Assembly (NCBI GenBank): GCA_964576515.1
Contig: CAZNUW010000006.1
Location: 1-64,000 of the forward strand
DNA from: SHVO01 sp964576515
Lineage (GTDB): Bacteria > Pseudomonadota > Alphaproteobacteria > Rhodospirillales > Rhodospirillaceae
Direction of reading: 5' to 3'
Length of the DNA stretch: 64,000 nt
Shown here: positions 8,407 through 17,012 of the stretch, in pieces
How the letters are laid out: every line of letters starts with the position of its first letter
Numbering within the stretch: position 1 is the stretch's first letter
Notes under the pieces: model-generated
Database searches by the model: none
Seen by the model: the letters and a program-made list of their open reading frames with translations, nothing else
What the model was told of the DNA's origin: nothing
Position numbers and translations under genes: made by a program

Positions 8407-8670
8407 ATGCCACCGAAAACACCGGCGAAGACACCGGGCGACGCCCCCGAAAATCGCGAGATGTACCAAGAGATCGCCGCCTTGATCGCGGCGTTGGGCA
8501 AGGCCTTCGCGCGATCCGAGGGCGACATCATCGCCGCCCTGGAAAAAGGCGAGATCGCGCTCGATTTCGGCCAGGACGAGAACGCCAACCGCTTCGTGCT
8601 GGCGACCTTCGCCGGCAAGACAGCCCGGGTCTATCAAGGCGCGATTAAACAAGAGACCGGCGAGACCTGA
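8407..8670 (+). CDS. small hypothetical protein
   Basis: An 87-residue soluble protein that I do not recognise. The first 16 residues are rich in Pro, Lys and Thr. The rest is predicted by eye to be an alpha-helical segment (EMYQEIAALIAALGKAFARSEGDIIAALEKG) followed by a short beta-rich end (NRFVLATFAGKTARVYQG). It has no signal peptide and no cysteines. It lies between a divergent fasciclin gene and the MarR gene, ending 24 bases before the MarR operator. The opposite strand is also open across this region, but its translation looks like a frame shadow. Confidence 0.6.
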   Translation: MPPKTPAKTPGDAPENREMYQEIAALIAALGKAFARSEGDIIAALEKGEIALDFGQDENANRFVLATFAGKTARVYQGAIKQETGET

Positions 8671-8693
8671 CGACGTAGCCCCGCGGCGCATTA

Positions 8694-8709
8694 TGATGTA
8701 TATACGTCA
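8694..8709. promoter_or_regulatory. 16-bp palindrome upstream of the MarR gene (putative operator)
   Basis: TGATGTATATACGTCA is a near-perfect inverted repeat (TGAYGTATATACRTCA) ending five bases before the MarR ATG. An inverted copy lies right after the gene at 9186-9201. MarR proteins bind such 16-20 bp palindromes as dimers and usually repress their own gene, so this is the likely autoregulatory operator. Confidence 0.75.
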
Positions 8710-8714
8710 TTAAT

Positions 8715-9185
8715 ATGCCTGATCCCGGATATAGTGGCAGCAATCCTGACCAACTGGACCCGAAAGCGGTGCTGGAGGTGTGCTTGTGCCACCATATCCG
8801 CCGTGGGGGGCGCGTGGTGACCCGCCTCTATGACGCCGCGCTGGCCCCCACCGGGCTGACCGCCGGGCAGTTCACGATCCTGACGGCGGCCGCCGCGCTG
8901 CGGCCGATGCCGACGCCGGTGTTGCGGGAGATCCTGGCGATGGATCGCACCAGCCTGAACCGCACCCTGAAACCATTAGAAACAAATGGATTTATAACCG
9001 TTTTCGCCGGGGCCGGACGCCGCCCCGGCCAGGTCCACCTGACGTCCGACGGCGAAGCTGTTTTGCGCGAAGCCGCCCTTTTGTGGCGCGATGCCCAGGT
9101 CGCGCTATCACAGCGCCTGGGCGGCGCCCGGACCGGCCAATTGTTGACCCTCTTGAGCGGCCTTGCGGCACTTTCGTCGGATTAA
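8715..9185 (+). CDS. MarR-family transcriptional regulator
   Basis: DNA-binding repressor of 156 residues with the winged-helix core of the MarR family. The helical dimer region is HHIRRGGRVVTRLYDAAL, followed by LTAGQFTILTAAA. The recognition region is MDRTSLNRTLKPLETNGFI, the wing is AGAGRRPGQVHLTSDGEAV, and a C-terminal helix follows. The ATG has no evident Shine-Dalgarno sequence because the palindromic operator ends only five bases upstream, so the message may be leaderless. Identical-core palindromes sit just before the start and just after the stop codon. The downstream copy precedes the cyclic-nucleotide-binding gene, which is therefore a candidate target. The inducer is unknown. Confidence 0.9.
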   Translation: MPDPGYSGSNPDQLDPKAVLEVCLCHHIRRGGRVVTRLYDAALAPTGLTAGQFTILTAAAALRPMPTPVLREILAMDRTSLNRTLKPLETNGFITVFAGAGRRPGQVHLTSDGEAVLREAALLWRDAQVALSQRLGGARTGQLLTLLSGLAALSSD

Positions 9186-9201
9186 TGACGTATATACATC
9201 A
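9186..9201. promoter_or_regulatory. second MarR-type palindrome, inverted copy
   Basis: TGACGTATATACATCA is the exact reverse complement of the copy at 8694-8709 and begins on the base after the MarR stop codon. It lies about 140 bases upstream of the next gene and could be that gene's operator. Confidence 0.75.
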
Positions 9202-9254
9202 TTATTAGTGGCAACTTCCGCGCCGACAGCCTGTAACAGCACCCCGCCCGCTTA

Positions 9255-9269
9255 ACGTTTATTAAACGT
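9255..9269. promoter_or_regulatory. perfect 15-bp palindrome upstream of the cNMP-binding/TPR gene
   Basis: ACGTTTA-T-TAAACGT is a perfect inverted repeat around a single central base. It is unlike the MarR site and unlike a CRP or FNR box. It lies about 70 bases before the TTG start of the next gene and is a candidate binding site for another dimeric regulator. Confidence 0.5.
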
Positions 9270-9340
9270 CCCCCCGTCAGAGTGGCATCCGTGGAATCGG
9301 CCCCAAAGGGCCCGTTCACCTGCTTCGGGACGGCGGACCA

Positions 9341-11299
9341 TTGAGAACAATCACCAAGACATTCCGTGACGGCGAGACCATCTACCGCCAAGGCGACGAG
9401 AGCCATTGGGCGTTCGAGGTTCTTGAGGGCACGATCGAACTCTTGCGGGACGGCCCCGAGGGCGTGACCGTGATGGCGCGCCTGAAGGCAGGCGAACTGT
9501 TCGGCGAAATGGGCATCCTGGACAATGCACCGCGCACGGCAAGCGCGCGGGCGCGCGGCGCCGTGACGCTGAAAGCCATCCCCCGCGACGAATTCCTGCG
9601 CCAGATGGAGACCGACCCGGACACGGCGCTGAAGGTCATGACCAAGCTGGCCCGGCGCATGAAGGGCCCGGAGACAAACGATCCGGTCCGCGCCGCCGCC
9701 TACCGCGCGGCGGCCTCCAACCTGCCGGTGCCGGTGGCCGAACAAACGACGCCGCACGCGCCACCGCCCTTGCGCGTCGGACGTCCGTTGCCGCAGAACC
9801 TGATCGGCGACCGCAAGCCGACCTTCATTGAAAAGATTTTCGACGCGGTGGTGAAAGATCCCACGCGCAGTCCCGGCAAGCGCCAAAAGGCGCCGACGCC
9901 CGGCGACATCCTGGTCATGGTGAGCAAGCTGCGCGACGACTTCGAGGACATGCAGCACAAACTTCTGCTGCAGGCCCTGGACGGGATCCCGGGCGTGCGC
10001 ACGACCGTCATCGACCGCGACCTGACCCGTTTCGTGCCGGGCATCACCGAACCGGGCGCGACGCAGAACGACGACCTGATGAAACGCGCGACCCGCGACG
10101 CGCGCGCCTGGATGGCCGACCAGAACGCCGACCTGTTGATCTGGGGCAATGTCGATCCGACAGGCCGCAATCTCGAACTGCATTTCACCGCGACCGCCTC
10201 GAGCCCCGGCGAACGCCCGGGCCGCTTCACGGCGCTGAACGTCCTGAACGTGCCGGTCGATTTTTATACCGACTGGGTGCCGTTGATCCGCGCGGTGGTG
10301 CTTGCCGCCATCGATCCGCGCAGCTTCTCGCAAGGGCGCATCCTGCGCTCGGCCCTGCCCGCCATCGCGGTGGCCGCGCGCGCCATGGGCGCGGAACCCT
10401 CGGCGGCGATGGAGCCGGCCGAACGCGCCGCGATCCTGTTCTGCTACGGCAACGTCTGCGCGGTGTGCGCGCAGCTTGAAGGCGACCGGAGCTGGTATCA
10501 CGGCGCGGTGGAAGCCTGGACGCTGGCCATTGATCTTCTGGGCGGCGATCAAAGCCCCTTAATGGGCCAGTTGTATCAACAACTGGGCCTCGCGCTGCAG
10601 ATCATCGCCGAACGTTCCAACGATCCGGACGCGCTCGAGCAGGCCGCGGACGCTTATCGCCGCTCGCTGATGCATATCTCGCGCCGCAAGCAGACGGTGG
10701 ACTGGGGCCTGGTGAAGTACCGCCTGGGCTGCACGCTCTATAAGCTCGACATGGCGGTGGGCGACGACAACGCGCTGCGCGAAGCCATCCACGCCTGCCA
10801 GGCGGCGCGCCAGGTGTTCAACAAGTACACCCACCCGATCCGCTTCTCGGAAATCTCGAACGCGCTTGCGCAGATCCTGCAGGTGTACGGCGACAATATC
10901 CGCAGCGTGCCGATCCTGGAGTACGCGGTGAAGTCCTGCGTCTCGGCCTTGCAGGTGCGTACGCCCGACACCGCGCCGCTGCAGTGGGCGTCGATCCAGA
11001 ACACGCTGGGCTCCGCCTTGTTCCTGTTGGCCAAACACACCGGCGAATGGGAATACATGCGCGCGTCCGGCGAGGCGTTCCGCCTGGCGCTCGCCGTTTA
11101 CAAGGAACACGGCGCGGGCCGCATGGCCATCGTCACCGAGCGCAACCTTGTGCGCGCGGAGAAACAAATCCAGAGCACCAGCGAACGGCGCGCGGCCGAT
11201 CCGGTGTGGGCGCAGAACTTCAACATCACCGAGGAGCCCTACGACTGGAGCGGCATCCTCGGCGGCAACGATGATTCTGGAATTAACGAAGTCGCCTAA
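9341..11299 (+). CDS. cyclic nucleotide-binding domain protein with C-terminal TPR-like region
   Basis: A 652-residue cytoplasmic protein. Residues about 5-110 form a CRP-type cNMP-binding domain with phosphate-binding cassette GELFGEMGILDNAPRTASAR at 51-70. No helix-turn-helix follows. Instead there is a Pro/Arg-rich linker (about 110-185), then a mixed alpha/beta domain (about 185-335, including ADLLIWGNVD). A long helical region to about 605 resembles TPR repeats (AVEAWTLAIDLLG, AADAYRRSLMHI, SGEAFRLALAVYKE). The TTG at 9341 begins exactly at the domain start. The protein could turn a nucleotide signal into protein-protein interactions, but its partner and function are unknown. Glycerol kinase follows after 28 bases. 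Confidence 0.8.
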   Translation: MRTITKTFRDGETIYRQGDESHWAFEVLEGTIELLRDGPEGVTVMARLKAGELFGEMGILDNAPRTASARARGAVTLKAIPRDEFLRQMETDPDTALKVMTKLARRMKGPETNDPVRAAAYRAAASNLPVPVAEQTTPHAPPPLRVGRPLPQNLIGDRKPTFIEKIFDAVVKDPTRSPGKRQKAPTPGDILVMVSKLRDDFEDMQHKLLLQALDGIPGVRTTVIDRDLTRFVPGITEPGATQNDDLMKRATRDARAWMADQNADLLIWGNVDPTGRNLELHFTATASSPGERPGRFTALNVLNVPVDFYTDWVPLIRAVVLAAIDPRSFSQGRILRSALPAIAVAARAMGAEPSAAMEPAERAAILFCYGNVCAVCAQLEGDRSWYHGAVEAWTLAIDLLGGDQSPLMGQLYQQLGLALQIIAERSNDPDALEQAADAYRRSLMHISRRKQTVDWGLVKYRLGCTLYKLDMAVGDDNALREAIHACQAARQVFNKYTHPIRFSEISNALAQILQVYGDNIRSVPILEYAVKSCVSALQVRTPDTAPLQWASIQNTLGSALFLLAKHTGEWEYMRASGEAFRLALAVYKEHGAGRMAIVTERNLVRAEKQIQSTSERRAADPVWAQNFNITEEPYDWSGILGGNDDSGINEVA

Positions 11300-11327
11300 A
11301 CGCGCGCACTGGGTTTAGACTGCGGCC

Positions 11328-12827
<1,500 letters not shown>

Positions 12828-12998
12828 CCGCCGCGATACCCCGACAGAGGGATGCGACATGCGCCGGAGGGATGAACGGCGGGCGCGTCGTCTACCCGGC
12901 GGAGGCGGCACGGTTCTTGGAGGCGCGACTCTTTTTGATGCGCAACCGGAACTTGGTGTAAGGTTTTTACGCCTTGGGGTGGGGGTTAGTATTTTCCA

Positions 12999-13523
12999 AT
13001 GCAGACGTCTTCTCAGGCGGTATCTGCCAAAGCAGGCATAACCGCGAAAGTTAAGTGGTTCAATCCGGCGAAGGGTTTTGGTTTTGTTGCACCGATGGAC
13101 GGGTCGGCAGACGCGTTCCTTCATGTCTCTGTGGTGCAACGCGCAGGTCTGCGCACGCTTCGCCAAGGTGCAACAATCATCTGTGATCTGACCGACGGTC
13201 CGCGCGGCCCGCAAGTCGCGTTGATCGGTCGCGTGGATGACTCGACGGTCGCCGACGACGAGCAAATGGGCGAGGGCGAGGAGTCCGTTGTGGAGGGCGA
13301 GATCAAGTTCTTCGCCGTCGACAAAGGCTACGGATTTGGAATGCCGACGGGCGGCGGCGCCGATGTGTTCATCGGCATCGGCGCGCTGCAGCGTTCAAAT
13401 CTCGATCGCCTCGAGTCAGGTCAGCACGTTCGCATGTACGTCCGTTCGGGCAAGAAGGGCCCGATGGCGACACGCATCGAACTGCTGGGCATGTCGCTCG
13501 CGCACCTGAACGAACAGCACTAA
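12999..13523 (+). CDS. double cold-shock domain protein
   Basis: Single-stranded nucleic-acid-binding protein of 174 residues with two CspA-like domains. Domain 1 (about 14-78) has intact RNP1 and RNP2 motifs (KGFGFVAP, DAFLHVS). Domain 2 (about 96-160) is recognisable (VEGEIKFFAVDKGYGFGMP, DVFIGIGALQRS), but its RNP2 reads VFIGIG where VFVHIS is usual, losing the histidine. An acidic linker separates them. Such tandem proteins are common in alphaproteobacteria. A G-rich stretch about 12 bases before the ATG is the only ribosome-binding candidate. Confidence 0.92.
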   Translation: MQTSSQAVSAKAGITAKVKWFNPAKGFGFVAPMDGSADAFLHVSVVQRAGLRTLRQGATIICDLTDGPRGPQVALIGRVDDSTVADDEQMGEGEESVVEGEIKFFAVDKGYGFGMPTGGGADVFIGIGALQRSNLDRLESGQHVRMYVRSGKKGPMATRIELLGMSLAHLNEQH

Positions 13524-13921
13524 CGGCGCTTCCGGACATCCACGGCCGAGAGGGCGGCTCTGCACAGCTAAGTCTGTGCGGAGACGCCGGTATTCGCCTT
13601 TGGCGGGATAACAGGATTGTAAGCTCGCAGCCGTAGTTGAACCACATTTGGCCCGCATCTTCGGATCATGGGCGGACCGCTTCGAGGTCAAACGAGAACG
13701 CGGTCGAACAACAAAGTGAAGAACCCGTAGAGATAGAGATCCCCTGCGAAGGGATCCTAAGGTGGACCGGCGGGGCTGTTTCCCCTCCCCCTCATCCCCA
13801 ATGGCCTTACCGGTCCACCACCTTCTTCACGGCCCTTTTCCCCGGAAAATCACCTTATTTCCTTCAAAAACCCCGCAGATGCGTTATGTTTGTAACGGCG
13901 GTGGGGCCTCAAGTCGTGACC
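13524..13921 (+). other. 398-bp intergenic region with several inverted repeats
   Basis: The region between the cold-shock and irr genes has no convincing protein-coding frame. It contains a long hairpin (13553-13588), a small hairpin with GATCCC/GGGATC arms (13738-13756), and a pair of perfect 10-bp arms GGTGGACCGG/CCGGTCCACC (13761-13770 and 13810-13819). It could hold the cold-shock gene terminator, the irr promoter and leader, or a small RNA. Confidence 0.5.
13553..13588 (+). other. 36-nt hairpin downstream of the cold-shock gene
   Basis: Two 15-base arms (13553-13567 and 13574-13588) pair with 13 Watson-Crick pairs, one G-U and one mismatch around the six-base loop CTAAGT. No T-tract follows, so it is not a classical terminator. 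It may protect the 3' end of the message or be part of a small RNA. Confidence 0.6.
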
Positions 13922-14344
13922 ATGCAGCAGAAAAAAGCGTCCATATCCGATATGTCGGTTCTCGAGAAATTGCGCGCGGTGGGTTTGCGCCCGACGCGTC
14001 AACGTCTGGCGCTCGCCAAACTTCTGTTCGGACGCGGCCACTGTCACGTCACAGCCGAAGGCTTGTTCAACGAAGCGAAGGTCGCCGACGTCGATGTGTC
14101 GCTGGCGACCATCTACAACGCGCTGCATGATTTCACGGGCAAGGGACTGCTGCGCGAGATCTCGATCGATTCGGCGAGTTCGTATTTCGACACCAACACC
14201 GAAGATCATCATCACTTCTATTTTGAAGGATCGGGCCAGTTGCAGGACATCGCGCCCGACAACGTGCGTATCGCGGCGCTTCCCGAAGCGCCCGGCGGCA
14301 CGACCATTTCACGCGTGGATGTCATCATCCGCGTGCGCAATTAA
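13922..14344 (+). CDS. irr: iron response regulator Irr (Fur family)
   Basis: Fur-family repressor or activator that in alphaproteobacteria senses haem-iron status and binds ICE boxes. The 140 residues contain the winged helix (VGLRPTRQRLALAKLLF, VSLATIYNALHDFTGKGLL). They also contain the diagnostic Irr segment NTEDHHHFYFEGSG and a C-terminal SRVDVIIRVRN strand. The GCP-type haem regulatory motif found near the N-terminus of the Bradyrhizobium protein is absent, as in many Irr homologues, so haem sensing would rely on the His cluster. The ATG at 13922 gives the normal family length, although the frame is open for 285 bases upstream. An ICE-like site lies 14 bases after the stop codon. Confidence 0.88.
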   Translation: MQQKKASISDMSVLEKLRAVGLRPTRQRLALAKLLFGRGHCHVTAEGLFNEAKVADVDVSLATIYNALHDFTGKGLLREISIDSASSYFDTNTEDHHHFYFEGSGQLQDIAPDNVRIAALPEAPGGTTISRVDVIIRVRN

Positions 14345-14357
14345 GAATCCTTCGCAG

Positions 14358-14374
14358 TTTAGAAATCTTCTAAG
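14358..14374. promoter_or_regulatory. ICE (iron control element)-like Irr box
   Basis: TTTAGAA-ATC-TTCTAAG matches the dyad described for ICE boxes (TTTAGAA-N3-TTCTAAA) at all but the last position. It lies immediately upstream of a -35-like TTGACT in front of the rubrerythrin gene and directly after irr, so Irr control of rubrerythrin is likely. Confidence 0.75.
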
Positions 14375-14378
14375 CAAC

Positions 14379-14408
14379 TTGACTTAAGAAGCGCGCGCTC
14401 GTTACAAA
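14379..14408 (+). promoter_or_regulatory. putative rubrerythrin promoter
   Basis: TTGACT (14379-14384) and TACAAA (14403-14408) are separated by 18 bases and are followed by a 106-base leader with a clear AAGGAGA ribosome-binding site before the ATG at 14515. The ICE-like box abuts the -35 element. Confidence 0.5.
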
Positions 14409-14514
14409 GAGCGCGTCCTATTTCACGGCGTTCGCCCGTGACGCCGTGACGCATTTTATCGGTATCGCGCGGCGCGAGCGCCGTTCCGGTTCATAGAAAA
14501 CGAAGGAGACACCC

Positions 14515-14934
14515 ATGGCACAGTTGAAAGGTTCCAAGACCGAAGGAAACCTGAAGGCCGCTTTCGCCGGCGAGAGCCAGGCGAACCGCCGCTACCTCTA
14601 CTTCGCGCAGAAGGCCGACGTTGAAGGCCAGAACGAAGTCTCGGCGCTGTTCCGTTCGACCGCCGAAGGTGAAACCGGCCATGCCTTCGGTCACCTCGAG
14701 TACCTGGAAGCCGTCGGCGATCCGGCCACTGGTTTCCCCATCGGCGAAACCAAGGCGAACCTGAAAGCCTCCGTCGCCGGCGAAACCCACGAGTACACCG
14801 ACATGTACCCGGGCATGGCCAAGACCGCCCGCGATGAAGGTTTCGACGAAATCGCCGACTGGTTTGAAACCCTCGCGAAGGCCGAGAAGTCGCACGCGGG
14901 CCGCTTCCAGAAGGCGCTCGACAGCTTGGGCTAG
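14515..14934 (+). CDS. rubrerythrin (ferritin-like diiron protein, no rubredoxin domain)
   Basis: Diiron protein of the rubrerythrin family, associated with peroxide reduction or iron handling in the cytoplasm. The 139 residues form a four-helix bundle with metal ligands visible at E20, the E53xxH56 pair, E90/E93 and the E124xxH127 pair. The C-terminal rubredoxin-like Cys4 domain of classical rubrerythrin is missing, so electrons must come from a separate donor. The AAGGAGA ribosome-binding site is strong. The gene sits between irr with an ICE-like box upstream and a terminator followed by an Fe-S oxidoreductase gene downstream, consistent with an iron/oxidative-stress role. Confidence 0.93.
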   Translation: MAQLKGSKTEGNLKAAFAGESQANRRYLYFAQKADVEGQNEVSALFRSTAEGETGHAFGHLEYLEAVGDPATGFPIGETKANLKASVAGETHEYTDMYPGMAKTARDEGFDEIADWFETLAKAEKSHAGRFQKALDSLG

Positions 14935-14960
14935 TCGCCAGCGCTTCCGCTTTTACGGCA

Positions 14961-15002
14961 AACGCCGGCTGGGCCCGTCCGCTCACGCCGGCGTTTTCTT
15001 TC
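14961..15002 (+). terminator. rho-independent terminator after rubrerythrin
   Basis: Perfect 9-bp arms AACGCCGGC (14961-14969) and GCCGGCGTT (14987-14995), then TTTCTTT. It would limit read-through from rubrerythrin into the Fe-S protein gene. Confidence 0.75.
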
Positions 15003-15050
15003 CACCATGATCCCCGGCATGACCCCCGGCAGCCTTTGGAGTCCCGACGC

Positions 15051-16391
15051 ATGAGAGAAGGCAGTCTCGAAGCGCCGACGCGCCATATCATCGACTGGCA
15101 GAACCCGGACTTCTTCGACGCGGAGAAACTGGACGCCGAGATGCGGCGTCAGTTCGACATCTGTCACGGCTGCCGCCGGTGCTTCAACTTGTGCGATTCC
15201 TTTCCACGCCTGTTCGACCTGGTGGACGAAGCGGGCGACGCGGAAGTGCACGGATTGAAGAGCGAGGATTTCGGCAAGGTCGTGGACGCCTGCACGCTAT
15301 GCGACATGTGCTTCCTGACGAAGTGTCCTTACGTGCCGCCGCACGAATTCAACATCGACTTCCCGCATCTGATGCTGCGCTACCGCGCGGCCGAACGACA
15401 GAAGCGCGGCGGCACACCGTTCTTCGAGAAGCAAATGACCGAGACGGACCGTAACGGGAAACTCGCCGCCCTCGCGCCGAAACTCGCGAACTGGGCGTCG
15501 GACCGCGACACGACTTTGACGCGCGGACTTTTGGAGAAAGTGGCCGGGGTGGACAAGAACGTGGAACTGCCGAAGTTCCACGGCAAAACCCTGACCGCGC
15601 GCGCCAAGGACGCGCCGCCCGCGGTGAACAGGGAAGCCCCCGCCTTCGGACGCAAGGCCGCGATCTTCGCCACGTGCTTCGCCAACTACAACAATCCGCA
15701 CATCGGCGAAGCGGCCTTGAGCGTCCTGGCCAAAAACGGTGTGGAAACCGAGGTCGTGTATCCCGGCTGCTGCGGCATGCCGCAGTTGGAGCAAGGCGAC
15801 ATCGCGCGGGTGGCGGAGAAAGCCAAGGAAATCGCGCTGGCGTTCAAGCCTTATATCGACGCGGGCAAGGACGTGATCGCGTTGATCCCGAGTTGCGCGC
15901 TGATGATGAAATTCGAGTGGCCGCTGATCGTGCCGGACGATCCCAACGTCAAAGCCCTGGCGCAGGCGACTTACGATATTTCCGAATACATCGTCGATAT
16001 CGCCGGCAAGGAAGGCATGGCGCCGGGCCTGAAAACCGTCGAGGGCGGTGTCGCGTTGCATCTGGCGTGCCATGCGCGCGCGCAGAACATGGGCGCGAAA
16101 GGCGCCGAGATGCTGCGCGTGATCCCCGGAACCGAGGTGAGCGTGATCGAACGTTGCTCGGGCCACGGCGGATCGTGGGGCGTGCGCAAGGGCAACTTCG
16201 ATATCGCGACCAAGTTCGCGCGCCAGACGGTCAGGCGAACAGCGGACGCCAACAAGGCGTTCGTCGCTTCGGAATGTCCGCTCGCGGGCAAACATATCGC
16301 GCAAGGATTCGAGAAGCTGGACAACACGTCGCACGAAGGCCAGCGGGCGTTCCATCCCATCGAGATCCTGGCCAAAGCTTACGGATTATAA
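15051..16391 (+). CDS. Fe-S oxidoreductase with two 4Fe-4S clusters and two CCG domains
   Basis: Heterodisulfide-reductase HdrD/GlpC-like protein of 446 residues. The N-terminus carries two 4Fe-4S motifs, CHGCRRCFNLC and CTLCDMCFLTKCP. The C-terminal half has two cysteine-rich CCG-type domains (FATCF...VYPGCCGMPQ and LHLACHAR...ERCSGHGG). Such proteins pass electrons between a membrane or flavin donor and a thiol or other acceptor. The ATG at 15051 is preferred over a TTG 15 bases upstream. Together with the rubrerythrin and DUF3501 genes it forms a trio I have seen in other alphaproteobacteria, and this subunit may reduce rubrerythrin; that is inference. Confidence 0.88.
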   Translation: MREGSLEAPTRHIIDWQNPDFFDAEKLDAEMRRQFDICHGCRRCFNLCDSFPRLFDLVDEAGDAEVHGLKSEDFGKVVDACTLCDMCFLTKCPYVPPHEFNIDFPHLMLRYRAAERQKRGGTPFFEKQMTETDRNGKLAALAPKLANWASDRDTTLTRGLLEKVAGVDKNVELPKFHGKTLTARAKDAPPAVNREAPAFGRKAAIFATCFANYNNPHIGEAALSVLAKNGVETEVVYPGCCGMPQLEQGDIARVAEKAKEIALAFKPYIDAGKDVIALIPSCALMMKFEWPLIVPDDPNVKALAQATYDISEYIVDIAGKEGMAPGLKTVEGGVALHLACHARAQNMGAKGAEMLRVIPGTEVSVIERCSGHGGSWGVRKGNFDIATKFARQTVRRTADANKAFVASECPLAGKHIAQGFEKLDNTSHEGQRAFHPIEILAKAYGL

Positions 16392-16409
16392 AAGAAGAAG
16401 AGTACGCCC

Positions 16410-17003
16410 ATGCCGAAGGATCAGCGCGTCATCACCCCGGCGGACATCATGCCGATGTTCCAGTATTCCAAAATCCGCGTGGAGCACCGGCGTAGCCTGG
16501 TGCAGGTGAAGCGCGCGCGGCGCATTCACATCGGCCCGCACGTGACGCTGTACTTCGAGAACTACGACACCATGTGGGCGCAGGTGCAGGAGATGCTGTA
16601 CATCGAGCGCGGCGGCGAAGAACAGATCGACGGCGAGCTGTCGGCCTATAATCCGCTCATTCCGCAGGGCGAGGAGCTGGTCGCCACCATGATGATCGAG
16701 ATCGAGGACGAAGGCGTGCGCCGGCGCACGCTTGCGGGCCTCGGCCATGTGGAGATGATGGTGGCCTTGTCCTTCGCGGGGCACACCGTGAAAGGCGTGC
16801 CGGAAGACGACATCGAGCGCACGACGGCGGAAGGCAAGACATCGTCCGTGCACTTCCTGCATTTTGTCTTCACGCCCGAACAGATCGCGGCGTTCCGCGC
16901 GCCGGGCACGCAAGTCACCCTCGGAATCACGCATCCCAAATACGGGCATCTCGCGATTCTGTCGGAAGACTCGCGCGCGTCGCTGGCGGGCGACTTCAAA
17001 TAA
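16410..17003 (+). CDS. DUF3501 family protein
   Basis: A 197-residue soluble protein without signal peptide that I assign to DUF3501 from ITPADIMPMFQYSKIRVEHRR at the start, the VTLYFENYDTMWAQVQEML segment and the FTPEQIAAFRAPG motif near the C-terminus. The biochemical function is unknown. It begins 18 bases after the Fe-S oxidoreductase and almost certainly shares its transcript, so it probably supports the same redox process. It ends 9 bases from the convergent SH3 gene. Confidence 0.85.
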   Translation: MPKDQRVITPADIMPMFQYSKIRVEHRRSLVQVKRARRIHIGPHVTLYFENYDTMWAQVQEMLYIERGGEEQIDGELSAYNPLIPQGEELVATMMIEIEDEGVRRRTLAGLGHVEMMVALSFAGHTVKGVPEDDIERTTAEGKTSSVHFLHFVFTPEQIAAFRAPGTQVTLGITHPKYGHLAILSEDSRASLAGDFK

Positions 17004-17012
17004 CTAAAGTAA

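Noticed and set aside
13637..13921. 95-codon upstream extension of irr
   Set aside because: The added residues have no similarity to Fur-family proteins and would make the protein far longer than any Irr; the stretch is treated as leader.
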